Positions 56,309-64,000 of a stretch of 64,000 nt of DNA are shown here, in pieces. The notes beneath the pieces were generated by a model. The model saw only the letters and a list, made by a program, of their open reading frames with translations. It did no database searches and was not told the DNA's origin. The stretch covers positions 62,001 to 126,000 of the forward strand of contig BGZK01000497.1 of NCBI GenBank assembly GCA_005406025.1, read 5' to 3'. How positions within the stretch are numbered: the first letter of the stretch is position 1; every line of letters begins with the position of its first letter. Origin of the DNA: Eumeta japonica (taxonomy: Eukaryota > Arthropoda > Insecta > Lepidoptera > Psychidae). A program made the position numbers and the translations under genes.

Positions 56309-56743
56309 ATGACAATACTCGGCGTGCGATTCCGAAACATGTTTCATAATGTTCGCTTTTATTTTTTCGCCGTTTTCGCGTATTACGACGGTTTTTTTTT
56401 TGAGCGGACCGCGTTTGAAATTGTGACCTCTGAGTTATTGCAAATTGTTGACTTTATATCGTTGGATCATTTTCGCGGATCGGGTCCCGCGTTTGTGATC
56501 GTAAAAATTATCTGCGATAAAAATGAACGAGGAAACGTTTTCGTATCTGAAAATCTAGATTATGAGCAGAAAATATTTCATAAAGTGTACGATGTTTTTA
56601 AATATTATGTTGATAATATAACGACAAAAACTGCTGGGGTGATTTCGCCCACGATGGTGTTGCTTCAAAAAAAATGTTGTTTATGTCTCATTTATTTAAG
56701 CATGAAACTGACCATAACCGTCACAACAAAAAGAAAGGCATGA
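56309..56743 (+). other. 144-codon open frame, longest in window, not recognised
   Basis: It starts with ATG at 56309, right after the G+C-rich island, and encodes an aromatic/hydrophobic-rich protein (MTILGVRFRNMFHNVRFYFF at the start). It has no recognised domain and no signal of a family. G+C content falls along the frame, and codon use looks like the surrounding DNA. A length of 144 codons is possible by chance in 64 kb, especially next to a CpG island where stops are scarcer. A real, orphan gene cannot be excluded without comparative data. Confidence 0.2.
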
Positions 56744-57465
56744 AAATGATTTTTATACTTTTCTCCGTCTTGTATTTAAGTCACATTTTCAAAGCATAGA
56801 ATCGATCCATATATATTTTGTCATTTTCTTTACATGGTAAGGTATGAAAAACCATCGATATTCAAAGCTTTCTCAATTTCTACCCTTATTCAAATATGTA
56901 GCGCCATTCAGACCTTGCAGCGCACCTCGCAAACGGTAGTAAAAACTAAATTAAAAATCGCTATTTCAAGACATTAAATGCATATATTTCCTAAAATTCT
57001 CACTTTTTTTCGCTATATAGATAATGCTGAAACACCACCTTAATTCGAAATTTAGATGTTCATATTTACTCCAAAATGGGGCATAAGATTTTTATTATCT
57101 TTAATATCAAAAGTAACAGAGCTAAAAGATCAAATTTTTAACCGTTCAACAAATCACGCGATATTACTATACCACACATTCTAGGTGTGGCAATTGGAAG
57201 TTGACCGATGCTTTTCCCTGTACGTAAGTATCATTACGAAGTGAAACCTGAACAAATCTGCGGAAAAAAGCAACGCTCGTAATTCTGATTTGTACATGAG
57301 AAAGTATACATCATTATTATCATAATATATAAACGAATTATGTATTTGGCAACCTCAATTATTTTCGGAACAAACATGTAACAGGGTATTATTTTGTTTT
57401 TCTCCCGAGTGTACTCATATAATTTACGTGGGCGTAGTAAAAAGCAAATGTTAAAGAGGAACAGA
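56744..57465. other. AT-rich DNA, nothing recognised
   Basis: No frame or repeat recognised. Confidence 0.4.
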
Positions 57466-57469
57466 CGAG

Positions 57470-57725
57470 CAGTTTAGGCCGAGGGCCGTGTATCCCCGAG
57501 CCGGGGGCATATTTAGAGCAGTTCAGAACAACAATTCCCATTTCTCCCGGAACGTAATCTTATCCAGTTGTATGCCCGTAATATTTTAAGATCCCAACTC
57601 GCCGGAATGGCTACAGTTTGCGAACGGGGAACCAATCATAGCTATTTACACTGTACCCGATAACCTTTACAGTGTAAGTTCAACGAATGCCGTTGATTAC
57701 GTCGATGCACGTGTATTATTTTGTG
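57470..57725. promoter_or_regulatory. G+C-richer island with 10-bp-arm inverted repeat
   Basis: gccgagggccgtgtatcccc, cgagccgggggcatattt and tcccggaacgtaatc, then ttacactgta (57646) paired with tacagtgtaa (57668). It ends with gattacgtcgatgcacgtg, holding a CACGTG-like E-box. No frame. Confidence 0.4.
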
Positions 57726-58445
57726 TTTTAGATTTCGATATAAAATTATCGTTTGAATAGGTGGTATGACAGATTTACCTGACCCTGTTAAAGCTCTTAA
57801 GATAATCTGCAGCTATCAATGTTACTCATAGTTAAAAGGTTACAACTCGCCTAGACCTTAATTTTTAAAGGGAAGAAAATTATTTCAATAAAAATTTTGC
57901 TTGCGTACGTTAAACACTGATTTTAAACAATCAAATACAAAACGAAAAATTGATTTGTTGATGCTACTTTAGTGCACATTTCTTAACGCGCAGTGTTTGA
58001 GTTGTGCTCTATTCTCGCCTTGTCAAGGTAAAATAATTTCATGCACTTAAATTGATACTAGTACATTTATATCGTACCTATCTATGGGTATAATAAAACA
58101 GTGCAACCCGTTGTGTTTGTACATTGAAGGTATAAATGAAAAATTAAGCGGAGACCATAAAAAAGTAATATAATGGAAAGCAATCATATTTAATCTTTTT
58201 CTTTGTTTGTTAGAGTACAGCTTTTAAATTACTAAAAGGATTTTAAAACAGCTTTTACGAGTAAATAGAACTTAGTTTGGAGTAGAATATAGGTTTCATA
58301 TAATTTAAATAGTATAGTTATCTTCGCTGAGGGGTAACAATGTTGCTTAATGTATAAAACTTCTTCCACAGAAAAAAGCTACACTATTCGAGAAACTTAG
58401 CATATATCCTATTTTGATTCTCGCATATATCTTGGTTTTGTACAA
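57726..58445. other. AT-rich DNA, nothing recognised
   Basis: No frame or repeat recognised. Confidence 0.4.
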
Positions 58446-58449
58446 ATTA

Positions 58450-58672
58450 GAACCGTGAGCGGTTTCGGAATTCAAAGTGGGATGGGGTGTAGCACTGATA
58501 GCCAGGACCAGGACCGAAATTGAAAACTGGACCGTGGTTGAAATCGTATACCGGATCGGGGTTAGATTTAAAAGCGTGGTTGGGATCGAAACCTAGAACA
58601 GTATCGGTACTATAATTGAAAACGAGAACGAAACTGGATTGACAGCAAGAATTAAAACCTATGGGGTCATTT
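58450..58672 (+). repeat. Degenerate hexamer-register repeat, block D
   Basis: The clearest copy. Words ggaccg, ggaccg, ggatcg, ggatcg, gtatcg and agaacg start at 58511, 58529, 58553, 58583, 58601 and 58625, so the spacings are 18, 24, 30, 18 and 24, all multiples of six. The block ends with gattgacagcaagaatta, similar to block A. An 89-codon minus-strand frame (58447-58716) encodes degenerate FDPNHAFKSNPDP-like repeats as a direct consequence of the DNA periodicity; I do not consider it a protein. Confidence 0.75.
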
Positions 58673-58847
58673 CTATGAGCTACAATCATAAAATTTGGCA
58701 AGAAGAAAAGACTCACAGCACAAGTAAAGGAAAAATCTGTAAATAGTTAATTTGTAGTTATATGATTTTAGTTTTGTGATTACAAACTTACACTTGCAAT
58801 TATGAAATTTAAGAACAAAAATGCGAATGAATTTCAAAGATCGATCC

Positions 58848-59200
58848 GATTGTGAATTTGAAATTTATTAAAAAAAAAGTACTTTCAAAATTTTTTCAAC
58901 CACCATACCTTTCTAATCTGTCAACCGTTTTTGATCCCAGTTGCGGCATTCGATACAGTTTTTCAAGCACCAAAAATTTGATAGCATCCCATAAATTGAA
59001 CCGACTACAAATTTAAGATACATTAAAAAAAATGATTTACAAAAATTTTTCAGCGACGATATCTCTCGAAAAATTCAACCGGTTTTGATTTAGTTTGTGG
59101 CTTTCATTCTACTTAGTTTATTTTTAAAAAAGATCTGATATTGATTTTAGTATTCTCATAGTCCACAGAATCAAATCGATTTAAAGTTTTAAGAAGTATA
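58848..59200. repeat. Diverged tandem repeat of about 160 bp, 2.2 copies
   Basis: cgatccgattgtgaattt, tgaaccgactacaaattt and tcaaatcgatttaaagtt start comparable segments about 156 and 168 bp apart. The first two continue with attaaaaaaaa, then a caaaattttttca / aaaatttttcag word, then tcaaccg-ttttgat. Confidence 0.65.
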
Positions 59201-59215
59201 ATAAGAAGTTTGAAC

Positions 59216-59275
59216 ACATTCACAAACACATACACACACTCACTCTCTCATATACACAAATATAAAGACACTCAA
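59216..59275. repeat. CA/CT-rich microsatellite-like tract
   Basis: cacattcacaaacacataca, then cacactcactctctcatata. Follows the 160-bp tandem directly. Confidence 0.75.
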
Positions 59276-59494
59276 TAATCAGAATAGCTTGACTCCATCG
59301 AAACGTGGAGATTTGTCGATAACTCAATTCTTCAAAGTCGGACTTAAAATATAACTAGCCAAATTTTTTCAATTTCTTGTGCAAAAAGTTACCTACATAC
59401 AAAATCTGTCAAAATAAAATTCATATATTGTTACAAAATGTTATGTAAAGTTCGTTATTTATCTTAATTCTAACTCAAATACACAAATTAAAAT

Positions 59495-59875
59495 TTCGTT
59501 TCGCGGGCGCGCCATCCCGTAGTGTGTTTCCATATTTTTTTTAAAACGCGGGGCCCCCATTTAAAATTTATTAAACGGTGGATTAATAAAGAGAAAGGCG
59601 AGAGGAAAAGTAGGATTCGGATTCAGAAATGAAATGAATACGGCGCTGCCGGCGTTTCGTCGCCGATGAATAATTTATTTTGCTACCGAGTTTTCGCAAA
59701 ATTACTTGCCGTTTCATTTTTAAGACTCCCCCTCTGGCGCCGGATCGATTGCTAATGTACCGTATTTTCTATTTGCCGTTCCCGTGGCGGAGTTCGCGAT
59801 TTTTTTCTTTCACTTATATAAGTTTTCCGCGACCGCTGAGCAAGCGAAATTATTCTATTAAAAATAAATGAAGTT
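59495..59875. promoter_or_regulatory. Island rich in homeodomain-like cores and CpG
   Basis: ttcgcgggcgcgccatccc and aaacgcggggcccccattta are followed by attaaacggtggattaataa, gccgatgaataatttattt, ggcgccggatcgattgctaa and cgttcccgtggcggagttcg. A 63-codon plus-strand frame (59680-59871) is not recognised. The strict alternation of CpG words and attaat/taat cores over 380 bp is the best example of the enhancer-like composition in this window. Confidence 0.45.
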
Positions 59876-60930
59876 TCGTTAGATTTACATGGAAAATGGA
59901 TATCTCGAGACGCGCTCATATCACGCAAAATAAAAAAAAAACCAATGTACTTGATATAATGTACATTTATTGGTTATCTTAAAATCAACCGATTGATTGA
60001 TATTTTAAAATTACAAATTATAAAAGGGAAGGATCTATCTCGTAATTATCTATTCGTCGGTTACCGTATGTTTTCTCGGAGGCAGCGGGAAGAAAAAAGT
60101 TGAAAATTTGATATATATGTAGAAATACGTGGCGCAATCATAGCCGCATAGCGTAAATAAACTCATTCCGATTTTGGGGAGTAAATGAAAGAATTGAAAA
60201 AGAGTTTTGTCAAATGCTTCACGCGACATTATTGAAAAAACAAGTTTAACTATGTGAAATATAGACTTTTTTTTGTAAATTTAAAATGCATTGCTTATAA
60301 GATAATAAAGAAAATATATGATAATTGGTTATTTCTGCCATTAGTTTGCAAATAAGGAGCCAAAAATTTGGAAAAGAATATGAAATATGGAATCTCAATT
60401 AAAGTTTACAAAAGAACTTATACAAATATCTTAAATATGTAAATTCTTATGAGAAACGAAAAATATCGGAAAGAATGTTTATAAAATGTATTATTTAATT
60501 TTATCGAGGACTTATAAGATTAATCATACTAATAGTTACCATGGCAGTCCAGTTTTCACCAATTCTAACTTACTAAAACTTTTGTATTTGCTTTTTTTTT
60601 TCTAAAGGTCTTTTATTTTACCAAATATAAATTTGAATCAGAATTCAATAAAACATGACGGGTGATACGATGAACACAGGTCCCTATCCAAGCTAGTTCA
60701 ACTCGCACTTAGTCTGATTTTTGGATTTATATTTTACGAAATTTTATTTCAAATAGTTATTAAATTCGTATTTATTTTTTTCAACCGTATATGTGCATCA
60801 TAATGCTGACTAGGCACAGGATTAGTAAAATGCATGCTTGGGGAACGAAAAGATTTTAAAAATTCGTACAATGCGTAATGGTGAATGACATTAACCATCT
60901 TTCATTGAAGATTTTTTATAGCATATTTGA
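59876..60930. other. AT-rich DNA, nothing recognised
   Basis: An inverted-looking pair of words at 59943-59974 (caatgtact-, tgtacattt-, attggt-like) may be a hairpin with arms aaccaatgtac/gtacattta..ttggtt. No other content. Confidence 0.35.
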
Positions 60931-61228
60931 AGGGCACACGAGCGAGAGAGCCATCTAAGATTAGATGATCACCCATGAACATTCGCCACACCAGAAGAAT
61001 GATCAGTATGTTGTCGGTCCCATAAGATATCTAATGGAGAGAGGATCGGGCTGATGGAAAGAGTGCTGGAAAAGTAGGCCACCGCAACTCTCATTCACTG
61101 GATGAAACACAACAGTGGGTGCTGTTACTTCACGTCCGTATTCTGTGAGAGTGTAATATTTGACTGCTCGAGTCGGTCTATTTTTTGTGCTACAGCCAGT
61201 TTGGCTACAGTGTGGCTCTACCGAATAG
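60931..61228 (-). mobile_element. SINE-like repeat, copy 3
   Basis: Minus orientation. In element order: ttcggtagagccacactgta, then a core containing aaatattacactctcacag and aatacggacgtgaagtaac, then cattcttctggtgtggcg, aatgttcatgggtgatcatc and cgctcgtgtgcccttc. More diverged than copy 2, but it keeps the cttctggtgtggcgaatgtt part lost in copy 1. It is followed by AT-rich DNA. Confidence 0.8.
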
Positions 61229-62555
61229 ATGAAAAAATCCCACAAACATTATTGCTATCGTATAATTTTTATGGTGATACTTTTCGTGGACGCATTTTTC
61301 TTGTTTTTAATGGAATGCTTTAATTTTGAGAGCTTTCCAGGTCCACAATCGTCGTATTTAGGTGAAAATCCGACTAATAAAATAAACCCCATTGATTCAT
61401 TCAAGAATTACTTTATTGGTAAAGTTACTAATTTATGTGAATTAAGCAAATGCGAAACTTAAACGATTACACCAAACTATAAGACAAACAACGAAGTTAT
61501 TTTGAATGCATTTTGGATAGCGTGCATTGGCCGATAAACTCACAGATATGTGAATTTCAAAGATATTCGCGTTGTGTACGGGCCGCATGCAGTAAGACAA
61601 TGTTTATCTCCAAAGCGAACGCTTCCGTATTTGGCCGTGTTCCAACACTTAAGCTAACATCTTGAAGGACATATGCATCATATTTTTTCTTGTACTACCT
61701 TGTTAAAGTAATATATGTGAAGATTTGTGATAACAAAAAGAAAATGTTCCCGAATTTGTGTAAATAGCGAACTTTCTGTTTGTCTTCTTCTTTCTTACTA
61801 TATAGTCTATATTAAAACAAATATAGACTCATATCCGACTATAAGATTGTAATTTTACCCAAAATAAAGAAATGTAAAACAATTTCATTTTTTTTACACA
61901 GGTATACAGACGATAATATTAATTTAATGAAAAATACATATATGTATATATATTCTATTCTAATTTTCTTGTGAGAGCATTTAGTCACGAGTTGTGTTTC
62001 AGCTATTCAATTATTAATAAACGCTGTAAATGATCACTCATGAAAAATTATGCTCATTAACTTGATTGTACCTTGAAGGCTGATCAAATTCTAAGCATCC
62101 GTATCTGACGAGCATGCTATAAACTTCATGAATGACATCAGTAAAGGAAAAGAATTACATATGCAAATAGAGCATCGAGTAGACACGCGGTCTCTACTTA
62201 CCTCTCTATAAGAAATAGAAGTGGGTTCACGATCAATTATAAAAAATGAGAAGTTACGTTATCGTAATCACGTCAAAAATATGAGCTAATGGAATATTTG
62301 ATATGATGAATATGAATATTTGACTTCTGAGAGTTCATGACATTTCCAAGCGAAACAGCGTATACGTATGGATACTTTTTTTTTAATAAAATTAGATTAC
62401 GATACAATTTTTAATGTATCCTAATGAATGATCTGATAGTAAATGTGTATTGAGAAACCTGACAGATAAATTAACTACAACTATGATATGTATAGATCTT
62501 TAAAAACAAAGTGCATTTCATGTTGGTCATGTACATACGTATACGTGTAACATTG
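61229..62555. other. AT-rich DNA, nothing recognised
   Basis: A 77-codon frame (61229-61462) has no recognised domain. Nothing else is seen. Confidence 0.4.
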
Positions 62556-62559
62556 ATCG

Positions 62560-62750
62560 CGGAGAGTGTCGCGTATCGTAATGAGTTCCGCCGCGTTATC
62601 GCTGTATAACGACAGATAATAATCGGATTGTTCGGTTTCATAGGCGAGTAAATCAGCAAACAGTGACATAATGACGAAACCGCAGAGCCAATGAGATTGT
62701 CAGGCTTGCGGCGCGCTGCATGCCGCCTCTGTTTGCACATCACGCTCTAT
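62560..62750. promoter_or_regulatory. G+C-richer block left of the jockey insertion
   Basis: gagtgtcgcgtatcgtaatg, gttccgccgcgttatcgctg and gcttgcggcgcgctgcatgc. Two overlapping minus-strand frames (62471-62743) are not recognised. The LINE appears to lie beside or within this candidate element. Confidence 0.3.
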
Positions 62751-62889
62751 GGACGGACGCGTACAGGGAGAGATATTGAAACTAGATGACTTCCTGTTCA
62801 AACGCCCACAACATTGGTATTATTTAGAATTGTTAATGAAGAACTATTGGTTTTCAATAGCTAAATATATTTTGCTTTTATCTTGGATT

Positions 62890-64000
62890 TTTCTTGTCAT
62901 AATTTACTTCCTATCGATATACATTATTTCATTAATCATTCACTATATTGCGCCATACTTGGTGTTATTTTTAATAAATGTATAGACAGTGACGTGTTTC
63001 CCGATCTGTTGTATGAAAGCAAAGTTATCCCCTTATTCAAAGACGATATTACATTAAACGCCACAAACTTTAGGCCAATGTTTATATTTCCGGCATTAAA
63101 TAAAATTTTTGGAAAACTGACCTTCAATCAATTATTAAGTCATTTACATGTTTATAATTTAATATACTAAAAACAGTTCGGATTTATCCGGGGTCTCTCA
63201 ATAATCGATGCCGATGTTGAGCTTATTCAACAAATTTTTAGAGCCTGGAAGAATTCGTGGGAAACAGTGGACATTTTTTGCGATTTCGCTAAAGTTTTCG
63301 ATTGTGTAAAGCACGAAATTTTGATCGGGAAACGGCGTCATTATGGATTGACGGGCCGGAAACTTGACCTTCTGATGTCGTAATTAAGTAACAAGGTACA
63401 GAGGGTTAATGTCAATGTTAAGAGATCATCTGGGTCTGTCGTCTAGATGGAATCACCATAGGGAACAATCCTTGGTCTCTTCCTCTTTTTAGTCAATATT
63501 AACGATTTATCTTGCCTTGCTGGAGATATTCATGAGATAGTATTATTTGTAGATGATATGTCACTGTTCCTTAAAGTAAAAAGACAACAGCTGGCTTATG
63601 ATGATGTGAAATTGCTATTGCGAAAGTAGAGATATAGTTCACTGTAAATAACATAATTCTTAATGAAGAGAAAATGGAGTGTACAAAACTTACGTCTCCA
63701 AATGTAAGCTACATATTTATAACTATTTTAGTACGAAACCAGGAATTATATTTTGTTGATACTGATCTTGGACATTACTTCATTGAGGTCCTAACATTGT
63801 CATCAATAGAATTTGTCAAAATTAGAAACTTCCAGGCTAATTTGATTTGGTTGTTTCTATAGCCTGATATCTTAGGGCATTTTACTCTGTGGACATGCTG
63901 TAGATGTACATAGAATTTTCGTGCTGCAGAAGCGGACCATTCGTGTGATTTACAAACCGGGACCTCGAAGAAAAAAAGTTAAAGAAATTGGAATTCTAAT
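62890..64000 (+). mobile_element. Jockey-clade LINE reverse transcriptase, degenerate, runs off the right edge
   Basis: Conserved reverse-transcriptase blocks read in order along the plus strand: FNKCIDSDVFPDLL, KVIPLFKDD and TNFRP (about 62960-63075), a block with KQFGFIRGLS (from 63171), then DIFCDFAKVFDCVKHEIL with the first catalytic aspartate near 63282, GTILGLFLFLVNINDL (about 63460), and FVDDMSLF with the catalytic DD pair at 63552-63557 (usual form YADD or FADD). After a frameshift near 63630 comes FTVNNIILNEEKMECTKL, and at the end in another frame GHAVDVHRIFVLQKRTIRV and KEIGIL. In-frame stops at 63168, 63381, 63444, 63459 and 63627 prove it is dead. It is truncated at the 5' side: no endonuclease domain or ORF1 is visible. 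The order and wording match lepidopteran 'jockey/BS-like' reverse transcriptases (from memory). The 3' end lies outside the window. Confidence 0.92.

Noticed and set aside
58447..58716. 89-codon minus-strand frame with Phe/Pro/Asp repeats
   Set aside because: The periodic protein is the direct consequence of the six-base DNA register of the repeat; the same repeat occurs in four other places without such a frame.

Overview
This window looks like about 64 kb of non-genic DNA from a moth or butterfly (Lepidoptera). The background is very AT-rich. It is studded with degenerate transposable elements of types common in Lepidoptera: a tRNA-independent SINE-like family present three times, a mariner whose remnants read as an insect 'SETMAR-like' transposase, a second Tc1/mariner-superfamily remnant, a Penelope-like fragment, and a jockey-clade LINE running off the right edge. 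I find no intact protein-coding gene. The longest open frames (144, 134 and 129 codons) are either transposon remnants or frames with no recognisable protein. No tRNA, rRNA or CRISPR array was recognised. The organism assignment is an inference from repeat types remembered as lepidopteran; no database was searched.

Layout. 0-12 kb: a degenerate hexamer-repeat block, a fragment of a dispersed repeat, a tiny LINE tail, a Tc1/mariner remnant (4.33-4.77 kb) and several G+C-rich islands. The one at 10.36-10.64 kb carries a good splice donor on the minus strand and is the best candidate for a non-coding first exon. 11.8-17.5 kb: two SINE copies, two strong hairpins and a long AT microsatellite. 18-31 kb: islands with a TATA-like box, a CRE site and a GC palindrome; the mariner (21.54-22.67 kb); and an 824-bp element with 210-bp inverted arms around a Penelope/GIY-YIG-like frame (26.91-27.74 kb). 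31-36 kb: a seven-unit diverged tandem array, a second hexamer block and an almost perfect 30-bp-arm palindrome. 36-60 kb: the largest G+C-rich island (38.57-39.64 kb), many smaller ones, a dispersed repeat ending in a GGTTCCG motif, a 115-125 bp tandem repeat, more hexamer blocks and a 160-bp diverged tandem. 60-64 kb: the third SINE copy and the jockey reverse transcriptase.

Interpretation. About twenty short islands of higher G+C and CpG sit every 2-3 kb in AT-rich DNA. They carry homeodomain-like TTAATTA cores, POU octamer and CRE words, and no good reading frame. That pattern suggests a gene desert or very long intron around a developmental regulator, with the islands as candidate conserved non-coding or enhancer elements. 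This is inference; cross-species alignment would decide it. The transposons are all broken and are not expected to be mobile. The most unusual structures are the hexamer-register repeat dispersed to five places, the inverted-arm Penelope-like element, the tandem arrays, and several near-perfect short-loop hairpins.
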